Part shown: positions 20,299 through 27,611 of the stretch, one piece after another
How positions within the stretch are numbered: the first letter of the stretch is position 1
Layout: each line of letters starts with the position of its first letter
From: a bacterium
GTDB taxonomy: Bacteria; UBA9089; JASEGY01
Length of the DNA stretch: 31,994 nt
Assembly: GCA_030019105.1 (NCBI GenBank)
Contig: JASEGY010000002.1
Location: forward strand, 1 to 31,994
Direction: 5' to 3'
Position numbers and translations under genes: made by a program
The notes under the pieces: generated by a model
What the model was told of the DNA's origin: nothing
Seen by the model: the letters and a program-made list of their open reading frames with translations, nothing else
The model's database searches: none

Positions 20299-21495
20299 AT
20301 GTTCAATAAGTTGACAGTAGAAGACCTTGAGCTGGCAGGAAAAAGAGTTCTTATGAGGGTGGATTTTAATGTCCCACTCAGTCAGGGGCAGGTAGCTGAT
20401 GATTACAAAATCAAGGCTGCCCTGCCGACGATAAATTATTGCCTTCAGGAGGGGGCAAGTCTTATCCTGATGTCTCATCTTGGCAGGCCAAAGGGGAAAG
20501 AATGTGACAAATATAGTCTGGCTCCGGTCGCCAAACGATTGGGAGAATTACTTGATCAAGAAGTGTTGATGATTAGTGACTGTGTTGGAGAAGAGACCGC
20601 ACGTGAATTAGATGAAATGGCTCATGGAGGAGTGGCTTTATTGGAAAACTTGAGATTCTACCAGGAGGAAGAGAAGAATGATCCTGTTTTCTCCCGGGAG
20701 TTAGCTGCCCTGGCGGATGTCTATGTCAATGATGCCTTTGGCACTGCTCATCGGGCGCATGCTTCTACGGTCGGGGTAACCGGATATTTCCCCCGGGCAG
20801 CGGCGGGATTTTTGATGAAAAGTGAGTTTGAACATATGGAAACGATCAGAGCCAATCCTGAAAGGCCTATGGTAGCTATTATTGGTGGCGCTAAAATCTC
20901 AACCAAACTGAAGGAGATTGAAATCCTTTTGACCAAAGTGGACACCCTGCTTTTAGGTGGGGGGATGAGTTTTACTTTTTTGAAGGCGCAAGGGATATCT
21001 ATCGGTAATTCCCTGGTGGATGAAAGTATGATCGAGGAAGCCGCCGATATTCTGGATCAGGCTAAAGAGAGGGGAGTGCCTCTTATACTTCCCTTTGATG
21101 CTGTTATTGTTAGAAGTATCGATTCTTCGGATGAACGGCGAATTGTGCCTAATGATGGGATACTTGACGGCTGGTTAGGGGTTGATATTGGCCCGGCGAC
21201 TATAACTGAGTTTGGCCGGATATTACAGGAGGCCAGAACCATCATCTGGAACGGCCCGGTAGGGATATTTGAGGTGCCTGAATTTGCCAGGGGAACAGAG
21301 GAAATAGCTAAGCTGGTAGCCAATTCTTCAGCCACAAGTATTGTTGGTGGAGGTGAATCTGCCGCGGCTATTATTCAACTTGGCCTCCAGGATGAGATTA
21401 GCCATATCTCTACTGGCGGCGGGGCCTCACTGGAATTCTTAGAAGGCAAGGAACTGCCGGGGATTACTGCCTTGACTGATAAGTATAGCTTTTAA
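20299..21495 (+). CDS. pgk: Phosphoglycerate kinase
   Basis: Makes ATP from 1,3-bisphosphoglycerate. The 398 residues begin with LAGKRVLMRVDFNVPL and SHLGRPKG; ENLRFYQEEEKNDP, NDAFGTAHRAHAST, AIIGGAKISTKL, LLGGGMSFTFLKA, IIWNGPVGIFE and ISTGGGASLEFLEGKELPG are all present. AGGAGGG precedes the ATG. The last three residues (YSF) and the stop TAA come from the TATAG element that begins at 21486. If that element is removed at its TA repeats, the frame ends ALTDK followed by TAG, which is the usual family end. Confidence 0.98.
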   Translation: MFNKLTVEDLELAGKRVLMRVDFNVPLSQGQVADDYKIKAALPTINYCLQEGASLILMSHLGRPKGKECDKYSLAPVAKRLGELLDQEVLMISDCVGEETARELDEMAHGGVALLENLRFYQEEEKNDPVFSRELAALADVYVNDAFGTAHRAHASTVGVTGYFPRAAAGFLMKSEFEHMETIRANPERPMVAIIGGAKISTKLKEIEILLTKVDTLLLGGGMSFTFLKAQGISIGNSLVDESMIEEAADILDQAKERGVPLILPFDAVIVRSIDSSDERRIVPNDGILDGWLGVDIGPATITEFGRILQEARTIIWNGPVGIFEVPEFARGTEEIAKLVANSSATSIVGGGESAAAIIQLGLQDEISHISTGGGASLEFLEGKELPGITALTDKYSF

Positions 21496-21637
21496 GATAA
21501 TGTTTTTGGGGTAAGCGAATTCAAGATAGGCTATTCGACTTTTGGAGTTAATCCTTTAGGATTTCATTACTTATGAAAGGCTAAAGCCTAAACTCCAATC
21601 CTCAACCAACCCCAAAATCTTTTTCTTACACACTATA
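21484..21637 (+). repeat. TATAG-ended 150-bp palindromic element, copy B, inserted in the pgk stop codon
   Basis: The element is 21486-21635, with TA on both sides (21484-21485 and 21636-21637). It shares with copies A, C and D the arms TTTTGGGG/CCCCAAAA, a GCGAATTCAAGATAGGC block and the core GGAGTTAATCC...AAACTCC. Removing one TA plus the element joins AAG-TA to G, recreating a TAG stop. Confidence 0.9.
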
Positions 21638-21724
21638 GTACACCTTTGCGAAAGTTGTTCACAAGTTTCAGAGGCTACCCAAAACCAGGGAGGAATTTAC
21701 GCCGAGCTGGACTAAGGAAATAAT

Positions 21725-22102
21725 ATGAAACTCAAAAGGGATATTGAGCAAATAAATTGGTTAACTAAAGATGAAGAAGCGGCGGTAAGTGAGTACCTGG
21801 AAAGATTAAGAAGGAATTATGGGAAGATACTTAAAACTACTATTTTGTTTGGTTCCAAGGCCAGGGGAGATTCTGATGAAGAGTCAGACATTGATTTGTT
21901 AGTAGTAGTCAAAGATGAAGATTGGTCTCTTCAGGAAGAGATTGCCCTGGAAGCCTTTAAACCAATGTTGGAACACGATGTAATTATTTCTCCTCTGGTA
22001 ATGGGCTCAAAACGTTTCCTCTGGCATAAAACGCACCGGGCACCTCTGTATCGAAATCTTGAGGCTGAAGGGATTGAGCTGTGGACGAGAACGACAAGTT
22101 AA
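21725..22102 (+). CDS. MNT-domain nucleotidyltransferase, second copy
   Basis: 125 residues with GSKARGDSDEESDIDLLVV, the GS-x10-DxD nucleotidyltransferase motif, and a third acidic position in EHDVIISPLV. It belongs to the MNT class that pairs with HEPN proteins, and a HEPN gene follows, overlapping by 22 bases. It is only distantly like the copy at 11824, so the two modules are independent arrivals. The upstream AAGGAAATAAT gives a moderate ribosome site. The module sits between pgk and tpiA. Confidence 0.9.
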   Translation: MKLKRDIEQINWLTKDEEAAVSEYLERLRRNYGKILKTTILFGSKARGDSDEESDIDLLVVVKDEDWSLQEEIALEAFKPMLEHDVIISPLVMGSKRFLWHKTHRAPLYRNLEAEGIELWTRTTS

Positions 22103-22408
22103 TCATCAATATCCGGTTAGATCGGGCTAAAGAGGATATTCAAACTGCCCTGGAACTTCTTGAATTGGGGAGGAACAGGGGCGCTGTCAATCGGGCCTAT
22201 TATGCCATATTTACAATGACTACTGCTCTTTTACTAACGGAAGGAATAATTCGAGGCAAGCATTCCGGGGTTCAAGCTGCCTTTCATCAATATTTCATTA
22301 AGAGAGGGATTGTTGAACCGGAATATGGGCAGATTTTTATTGCTGCCAGAAAATCAAGAGAAGATTGTGATTACATTGACAATGTTATTATTGAACAAGG
22401 GTTAGCTA

Positions 22409-22547
22409 GCAGTCTGTCGGAGAGAAAATCTATCTGTGCGCAATTTTGTAGTGGTCGAGCTTGCTCGACGTTTTGGCAGAGCAAGCTCTGCAACTACAAC
22501 AAGATGCCGTGAACATTGGGATTCTCTATTTCACTCCGACAGACTGC
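22409..22547. mobile_element. 139-bp MITE-like element with TA target duplication, inside HEPN gene
   Basis: Terminal inverted repeats GCAGTCTGTCGGAG (22409-22422) and its perfect complement (22534-22547), with TA at 22407-22408 and 22548-22549. Inside are two hairpins, GTCGAGCTTGCTCGAC and GCAGAGCAAGCTCTGC, enclosed by TTGTAGT/ACTACAA. It has no coding capacity. The TA duplication is as for IS630/Tc1-mariner type elements. Confidence 0.85.
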
Positions 22548-22581
22548 TAAGAGAACTATTGAAAAATGTCAGAAGTTTCTA

Positions 22582-22889
22582 TAGCTTTTAACTGGTCAGT
22601 AGCAAGTTCTCCATAAGTGCTTGATTTTTCGACACTTAAGTTTTTCGCAGTTCAGACGCAATCGCGTAGAGAAAAGGCTTTAGTTTCAACAACTTACAGA
22701 GTATTCATTCTGGGAAAAGCTGAGAACTTACTGCTGTCCAGCTCTTAAGATAAATATTTTGGGGTAAGCGAATTCAAGATAGGCTATATAGCTTTCGGAG
22801 TTAATCCTTTAGGATTTCATTACTTATGAAAGGCTAAAGCCTAAACTCCAATCTTCAACCAACCCCAAATCTTTTTCTTAAGCACTATA
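22582..22889 (+). repeat. TATAG-ended palindromic element, copy C, interrupted by another element
   Basis: The outer parts (22582-22591 and 22742-22887) match copies A and B. TA lies at 22580-22581 and 22888-22889. It is split near its left end by the 150-bp element at 22592-22741. Its TATAG end supplies a premature TAG in the HEPN frame. Confidence 0.85.
22592..22741. mobile_element. 150-bp inverted-repeat element nested in copy C
   Basis: Imperfect terminal inverted repeats CTGGTCAGTAGCAAGTTCTC (22592-22611) and the complement of 22722-22741, 17 of 20 matching. It is flanked by CTTTTAA (22585-22591) and CTCTTAA (22742-22748), a probable 7-bp target duplication with one change. Removing it restores the left arm of the TATAG element. 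No coding capacity. Confidence 0.75.
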
Positions 22890-22950
22890 TTACGAATAGA
22901 GCAATATCTTAAAGAGATTGGAGCTATTAGTCCATAAGGAGCGTAAAATT

Positions 22951-23712
22951 ATGCGAAAACCTATTATTGCCGGCAACTGGAAGATGAACAAGATCAGGCC
23001 TGCGGCTGTGGAATTGGCTCAGGGGTTGGTTGACCGGCTTAAGGATGTCTCAGGGGTAGAAGTAGTCCTGTGTCCTCCTTTTACGGCACTAAGAGAAGTA
23101 GCTAAATCTATTGAGGGAAGCAGCCTGGCGCTGGGAGCCCAGAATATGTATCATCAACCTTCCGGAGCTTACACGGGCGAGGTGTCCGGCCCAATGTTGG
23201 TTGACCTGGGATGTAAATATGTTATTATTGGGCATTCAGAGAGGAGAGAATATTTCAAAGAGGATAACGCCCTCATTAACTTAAAGGTGAAGGCAGCCTT
23301 GTCTTACGGACTTCTTCCGATTCTTTGTGTGGGGGAAAAGTTGTTTGAGCGCGAAGCGGGAAAGGCCGAAGAGGTGGTTTATGATCACCTTACCGGCGGA
23401 TTGGAAGGTATTGCTCACGAAGAGATGTCCAGGATAGTTATTGCCTACGAGCCGGTCTGGGCTATCGGGACAGGCAAGACGGCTACCCCGGAAGACGCTG
23501 AGGCAATGCACCTCTTTATTCGCAAGACCTTGACTCAAATGTATGACCGGGAGTTAGCCCGGGGAGTCCGCATTCAGTACGGCGGGAGTGTCAAGCCGGG
23601 AAATATCGACGTCTTAATGGCTGAGCCGGACATAGATGGCGCCCTGGTCGGTGGCGCCAGTTTAGACCTAAACTCCTTTGCCAGAATCGTTAGATTCGAG
23701 GCAAATAGTTAA
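22951..23712 (+). CDS. tpiA: Triosephosphate isomerase
   Basis: Interconverts dihydroxyacetone phosphate and glyceraldehyde-3-phosphate. The 253 residues contain the substrate-binding GNWKMNK, catalytic His in IIGHSERREYF, catalytic Glu in VIAYEPVWAIGTGKTATPEDA (loop 6), IQYGGSVKPGN and DGALVGGASL. ATG at 22951 has AAGGAG upstream; the frame extends to 22918 but the extra residues belong to the end of the split HEPN gene. Before the HEPN gene was interrupted it ended 13 bases upstream, so tpiA would have been closely coupled to that module. Confidence 0.98.
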   Translation: MRKPIIAGNWKMNKIRPAAVELAQGLVDRLKDVSGVEVVLCPPFTALREVAKSIEGSSLALGAQNMYHQPSGAYTGEVSGPMLVDLGCKYVIIGHSERREYFKEDNALINLKVKAALSYGLLPILCVGEKLFEREAGKAEEVVYDHLTGGLEGIAHEEMSRIVIAYEPVWAIGTGKTATPEDAEAMHLFIRKTLTQMYDRELARGVRIQYGGSVKPGNIDVLMAEPDIDGALVGGASLDLNSFARIVRFEANS

Positions 23713-23937
23713 AGCAACTATTCAGGTAATCGATAATCGGTGAGGAAAAAGCAGTGATCGGTTGTCACTGATTACCGATCACCGATGATACTCTGAGGCT
23801 AAATCCCCTCGTCTCCACGCTCTGCGTAGGGATGCAGACTGTTTTATGACGCAGGACGCAGAGCGTCCCGGATGGGTGTTCCCACGCAGAGCGCGTGGGA
23901 ACCAGAGCATTGTTGGTTGATTTTGGAGAAACTCAAT
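23713..23937. repeat. ACCGATC-type heptamers and CCACGC hairpins between tpiA and small membrane gene
   Basis: 23730-23790 holds period-7 repeats of the ATCGGTG/ACCGATC type in both orientations. 23878-23902 is a perfect 10-base stem GTTCCCACGC/GCGTGGGAAC with loop AGAGC, a repeat type seen in many bacterial genomes. A related CCACGCTCTG sequence is at 10299. No gene is seen. Confidence 0.75.
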
Positions 23938-24099
23938 ATGGCTGATTTGATGGAGTACATAAAAATTCAATGGGCAGATATTCATCACACTCGAAATCAA
24001 GAATGGAAGGTTTTAGTTATAATAGTGGGAGTCTTTTATGCCCTTTTTATAGACAAAGAGTTTTCAGAACCTTTGAAAGTGGAGACGAGAAATGAGTAA
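23938..24099 (+). CDS. Small single-span membrane protein
   Basis: 53 residues: a charged start with IQWADIHHTRNQEW, then one hydrophobic segment (VLVIIVGVFYALFI, about residues 30-43) and a short charged tail. I do not recognise it with certainty; it looks like the N-terminal part of a larger membrane protein that has been cut short, or a small protein paired with the next gene. Its end overlaps the ATG at 24092 by eight bases (ATGAGTAA), which argues for a functional link to the cupin-like gene. Confidence 0.55.
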   Translation: MADLMEYIKIQWADIHHTRNQEWKVLVIIVGVFYALFIDKEFSEPLKVETRNE

Positions 24100-24576
24100 T
24101 ATCTCCCCCCCCGATTTCCATTAATAGCAGAATTAAGTGAGTTAGCTAATTGCCTCAATCAAATGGGTGAAAGGCCGCTTAAGCTAATCGCTGATAAAGT
24201 TTATAAGGAATTTAATGAAACCGAATGGAATATACCCAAATGGTCTTTTGCGCCTAACAATGGGACTATTGAGGATAAAAAATTACTCCCAAATCCGGAA
24301 GATACATTCCAATTTTCACTTGCTAATGAGTGCTCAAAGCAAGATTTTCATGTACATAAAAATGTATTTGAAATTTATGTTTCATATTCAAGAATGGAAA
24401 TATCATATATTAGAGACAAAAGAGAAGAAATCCTTGAGGTACCGAATGGTGTGCTAATTGTACCTCCAGGGGTGATCCATAAAATTAAACTTCATGGCAT
24501 TACTTTTGTTTTTCAATCGAGTACCAGCGGATTTAAGGTTCACGAGGATAAAGAAGTTAGAGCGTTCAAACTTTAG
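24092..24576 (+). pseudogene. Cupin-like protein with frameshift in a C8 tract
   Basis: From ATG 24092 the frame passes through eight Cs (24105-24112) and stops at once after FH. One extra C, or two fewer, joins it to the long downstream frame, which reads RFPLIAELSELANCLNQMGERPLKLIADK and then 130 residues up to 24576. The later part has a cupin-like pattern: SKQDFHVHKNVFEIYVSYSRMEI and EVPNGVLIVPPGVIHKIKL. An internal ATG at 24163 has no ribosome site. It may be a sequencing error, a true mutation or a phase-variable switch. Function is unknown; the cupin call rests on HxH and GVIH spacing. Confidence 0.65.
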
Positions 24577-24603
24577 AAGAAGACAATATTAAAGAGGATG
24601 GGA

Positions 24604-24837
24604 ATGGAAAGAAAGTTGATCGTATCGGATCCAGGAGTAATGATGGGTAAAGCGGTCATCGCCGGGACGCGTATTACGGTGGAACTTGTTATAGAGAAGC
24701 TTGCTGCTGGTGAAACCGTTGAGCAGATTCTTGACGCTCATCCCCGGCTGACCCGCGGGATGGTTCAAGCGGCGCTCACTTTTGCGGCTGAGGCTTTGCG
24801 GGCTGACGTGGTTTACCCGATTGCTGAGGCAACATGA
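24604..24837 (+). CDS. DUF433-domain antitoxin
   Basis: 77 residues with the full DUF433 pattern: MMGKAVIAGTRITVELVIEKL, AAGETVEQILDAHPRLTRGMVQAALTFAAEAL. It normally forms an antitoxin for a DUF5615 (PIN-like) protein, and the remnant of one overlaps its end by four bases (ATGA). ATG at 24604 has AGAGGATGGG upstream; ATG at 24598 is too close to it. The antitoxin is intact while the toxin is broken. Confidence 0.88.
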   Translation: MERKLIVSDPGVMMGKAVIAGTRITVELVIEKLAAGETVEQILDAHPRLTRGMVQAALTFAAEALRADVVYPIAEAT

Positions 24838-25100
24838 ATTTTCTGGCAGACGAGAGTGTGGATCGATAAATTGTTGAGCGTCTTAGGCAAGATGGTCATT
24901 GTGTGTTATACGTTACCGAAATGGATCCGGGGATTTCCGATGATGTTGTGCTTGACTTAGCAAACCGTGAGACAGCCTTATTACTGACGGCAGATAAGGA
25001 CTTCGGCGAGTTGGTGTTTTACCGTCAGCGTCGTTTTAGGGTCGGTATTGTGCTTATCAGATTGGCAGGGTTGTCTCCAATGACTAAGGCAGATATATAG
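24834..25100 (+). pseudogene. DUF5615 PIN-like toxin, broken by nonsense codon and 3' truncation
   Basis: From ATG 24834 the frame reads MNFLADESVDR, then TAA at 24867-24869, where a Gln or similar codon is expected, then continues IVERLRQDGHCVLYVTEMDPGISDDVVLDLANRE and LLTADKDFGELVFYR to the end at 25100. The acidic residues of the PIN-like fold (LADES, TADKDFGE) are seen. The final TAG belongs to the TATAG element that starts at 25098, so the last third of the usual protein is missing. It is a dead toxin unless the stop is read through. Confidence 0.85.
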
Positions 25101-25249
25101 TGTTTAAGAAAAAGATTTTGGGGTTGGCTATCCTTTGGAGTTCAGGCTTTAGCCTTTCATAACTAATGAAATCCTAAAGGATTAACTCCAAAAGCTACAT
25201 AGCCTATCTTGAATTCGCTTACCTCAAAATATTTATCTTAAGAGCTATA
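25096..25249 (-). repeat. TATAG-ended 150-bp palindromic element, copy D (reverse orientation)
   Basis: 25098-25247 with TA at both edges. It is the reverse complement of copies A-C, including the GGAGTTNA core and GCGAATTC block. It separates the truncated DUF5615 gene from the truncated TolC-like gene. Removing it does not join a sensible frame, so it sits on a recombination or deletion junction. Confidence 0.85.
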
Positions 25250-26223
25250 TCCACAGGATCAAAGAGGCTTACCTTAAGCTGGCCAGAACACAAAAGGAAA
25301 TAAGATTAACAGAAGATATTTACCAGGAAGCGCTTAACGAGTTGGAGGTGGTTCGGAAGAGGTTCAATCTCAATCTGGTTCACCAAATAGATGTTCTAAA
25401 AGCAGAACAAGCAGCTAATGAAGCCAGATACAGGTTGTTAGAGACCAGAAACGAAAGGAAACTGGCAAATATGAAATTGGCCGGCATGCTTTTTGACCAG
25501 CCTGGCCTTTCAATAGAGATTGCCGACACCTTTTCCTATGTTTCTTTTTCAGGCACACTTGAAGAACCGATTCAGTTAGCTGAAGAAAGGAACTTATCTT
25601 TATTGAAAGCAAGGCTGGTTACCCTTCAGGCTGAATACAACCTGGCCTTGATTAAGGGGGAAACAAAACCAGGTTTAGACCTGAAAGTAGGTGGATATCT
25701 TGACCATACTAAGGAAGAGACGGAGAAAGGCTGGGAAATAGAGTTGAGATTTGATCTTTTCTCTCCTACAACCAAAATCTCGGTGTTGAGTGAGCGAAAG
25801 AGAGGAGAATATTATTCTCTGGTTACCTCCCACGGAATAGAAGCCTCTCTTTTTGATAATCCTTCAGTTTGGGCTGAGATAAAGGAAGCAGAAGCCGCGA
25901 TTAAAGAAAATACAGCCAGGTCAAAACGTATAAAGGGCCAGATCACGCAACAAATTAGAGAACTCTACTTCAAGTTAAAGGAAACAGAGAATCTCCTTGA
26001 GGTAACCGAAGAAGGGATTCAAATAGCGGAGGAAGAATTGAGAATTATCCAGCTTAAACACAAGATGGGACAAGCAACGGCCGCTGAACTATTAAAAACA
26101 AAACTGGCTTTAAACAGAAGTCAAATCAGGCGAAACAGGCTTGTCTACGAGTATCAACTGACGCTATTCGAACTGGAAGAGTTGGTTGGGACAGAATTTC
26201 CTCATATTTCGCCTCAGGGTTAA
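25249..26223 (+). pseudogene. TolC-family outer-membrane efflux protein, 5' truncated
   Basis: The open frame runs from inside the element at 25249 to TAA at 26223, about 324 residues. It shows the long-helix pattern of TolC-family proteins: TQKEIRLTEDIYQEALNEL, RKRFNLNLVHQIDVLKAEQ, and near the end LIQIAEEELRIIQLKHKMG-like and AAELLKTKLALNRSQ segments. The signal peptide and first part are lost where copy D begins. The TTG at 25342 gives an in-frame start without a ribosome site, so expression is unlikely. After its stop the same frame continues as a fragment of an unrelated protein. Confidence 0.75.
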
Positions 26224-26808
26224 GAGCGGGAAATTAGTTTCTCTGATGCCTCCGGTCAATCCATCACCCGGTTTGACCGGCCGGTAACCCTGAGTATCGC
26301 CTATTCTGATTCTGTGCCGGCGGATGGCATAGTAGATGGGACATCTCCGAAGATAGCAGAATCAGGCCTGAAGATATTCGGTCTTTCCGGAGGACAATGG
26401 GTAGATGTAGAAAAGATAGGCGGAAAGCAATTAGGGGTAGATGCAGAAAACAACCTGGTTTCGGCTAATATCTCCATGCCATCGGTCTATCTGCTGATGG
26501 CCCCGGTAGCGGCGACTACCCTGGATCAGGTGGTGGTCTATCCTAATCCATTCCAGTTGTGGAAAAATGATTTTGTGACCTTTGGCGGCAAGGAACCAGG
26601 CCGGAGATTGCCCTCTAAGGCCACTATCCGCCTGTATACGGTAAGTGGTGAATTGGTGACGACCATCGAAGAGACCGATGGAGACGGAGATGCCGCCTGG
26701 GATGGAAGAAATGAGGATAGAGAGGAAGTGTCCAGCGGTGTTTACATTTACGTGATCACCAGCGATGATGGCCGGACTATTACCGGCAAACTGGCGGTAA
26801 TAAGGTAA
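26224..26808 (+). pseudogene. C-terminal fragment of a secreted protein with FlgD-Ig-like/sorting domain
   Basis: In frame directly after the TolC-like stop, reading SFSDASGQSITRFDRPVTLSIAY and ending with a domain VVVYPNPF, ATIRLYTVSGELVTTIEETDGDG, AAWDGRNEDREEVSSGVYIYVIT and GKLAVIR. This is the FlgD Ig-like or type-A sorting domain found at the end of large cell-surface proteins. There is no start or signal peptide; an ATG within the frame lacks a ribosome site. It is a broken gene joined to another broken gene. Confidence 0.75.
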
Positions 26809-26816
26809 GTGTCTGT

Positions 26817-26967
26817 GGGCCTTGTTCATCGTTTCGGCCATTTTGTAGGGTGGGTGGAGCGTAGCGAAACCCACCACCAACCACCAATATGGTGGGAATA
26901 TGGTGGGTTCCACTCCGTTTCACCCAGCCTACATTGTTCGTGAATGGCCGAAACGATGAACATCGCC
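26817..26967. repeat. Inverted TGTTCATCGTTTCGGCCA element, pair c/d
   Basis: TGTTCATCGTTTCGGCCA at 26823-26840 and its complement at 26945-26962 enclose a GTAGGGTGGG...CACCC...CCTAC inverted segment with GGTGGGTTCC repeats. It has no coding capacity. It lies between the surface-protein fragment and the 3' end of pgsA. Confidence 0.85.
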
Positions 26968-26981
26968 TACCAGCCTATTTT

Positions 26982-27599
26982 TCAAGGCCAGATAAGCTTT
27001 TTATACTTCAGCAAGTAACTTACGCCGGAGAGGACAGTAAGGAGAGTAGTGATCAACATTAATAGGTGAGGACCGAGTTCAAGGGTCCAGGCTAAATACC
27101 AATACCAGCCGTCTTTAGCCAGCATAATGGCGGGAGCAAGATCGCAGGAGGCTTGCTGACAATAGGATCTGACCAGTAAGATTAAAAGAATAGCAATAAT
27201 GGCCACCATTTGAGAGGTGGTCTTGATTTTCCCTCCGCCACTAGCGGCAATAACCGTCCCTTCAGAAATGGCCAGCATCCTGAGCCCGGTAATCAGAAAC
27301 TCCCTGGTAATAATCAGAAAAACCATCCAGGCCGGGATATGGAGCTGCGGCATGCCAACAAAGGAAATGAAGATAGCTGAAGTAAGCAGCTTGTCGGCTA
27401 AAGGGTCCATCAGCTTACCCCAGTTAGTCACTTTTTTCTCACGCCTGGCCAGCATCCCATCATAAAGGTCTGTTATAGCAGCAATTATAAAGATGACTAA
27501 AGTCGCAAATCGGGCATAGATATCTTCTTGCGCTAACAGGATGATAATAATAGGGATGAGTATAATCCTCGTTAAGGTTAATTTGTTCGCTAAGTTCAT
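26982..27599 (-). CDS. pgsA: CDP-diacylglycerol--glycerol-3-phosphate 3-phosphatidyltransferase
   Basis: Integral membrane enzyme for the committed step of phosphatidylglycerol synthesis. The 205 residues carry the CDP-alcohol phosphotransferase motif D-x2-DG-x2-AR-x8-G-x3-D-x3-D, seen as DLYDGMLARREKKVTNWGKLMDPLADK across two short words, plus four or five membrane helices and the N-terminal MNLANKLTLTRIILIPIII. ATG at 27599 gives the standard start; the frame extends to 27707 through repeat sequence and is rejected. No Shine-Dalgarno is seen, because an inverted-repeat element begins directly upstream. It may now be poorly translated or use a leader from the repeat. Confidence 0.95.
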   Translation of the reverse strand: MNLANKLTLTRIILIPIIIILLAQEDIYARFATLVIFIIAAITDLYDGMLARREKKVTNWGKLMDPLADKLLTSAIFISFVGMPQLHIPAWMVFLIITREFLITGLRMLAISEGTVIAASGGGKIKTTSQMVAIIAILLILLVRSYCQQASCDLAPAIMLAKDGWYWYLAWTLELGPHLLMLITTLLTVLSGVSYLLKYKKLIWP

Positions 27600-27611
27600 A
27601 ATAATAATCGG

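Larger units (their letters stand above)
22081..22937 (+). pseudogene. HEPN-domain gene split by three inserted elements
   Basis: The HEPN family (pfam05168 type) is seen from GTG 22081: RLDRAKEDIQTALELLELG, NRAYYAIFTMTTALLL, KHSGVQAAFHQYFIKRG, RKSREDCDYID. The uninterrupted reading frame as it stands ends at 22512 with residues from an inserted element. Joining 22081-22408, 22550-22581 and 22890-22937, that is, removing the insertions and one TA of each duplication, gives 408 bases in frame. The restored C-terminus reads IIEQGLAKRTIEKCQKFL then LRIEQYLKEIGAISP and a TAA 13 bases before tpiA. The resulting 135-residue length is normal for the family. As it stands the protein has a wrong C-terminus, and activity is doubtful. 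Confidence 0.85.

Noticed and set aside
25098..25249. Simple insertion of copy D into a single gene
   Set aside because: Removing it and one TA does not join the flanking DUF5615 and TolC-like frames into a plausible protein.
26431..26913. 160-residue minus-strand frame over the surface-protein fragment
   Set aside because: The plus strand shows a recognisable FlgD-Ig-like domain, while the minus strand has no family features.
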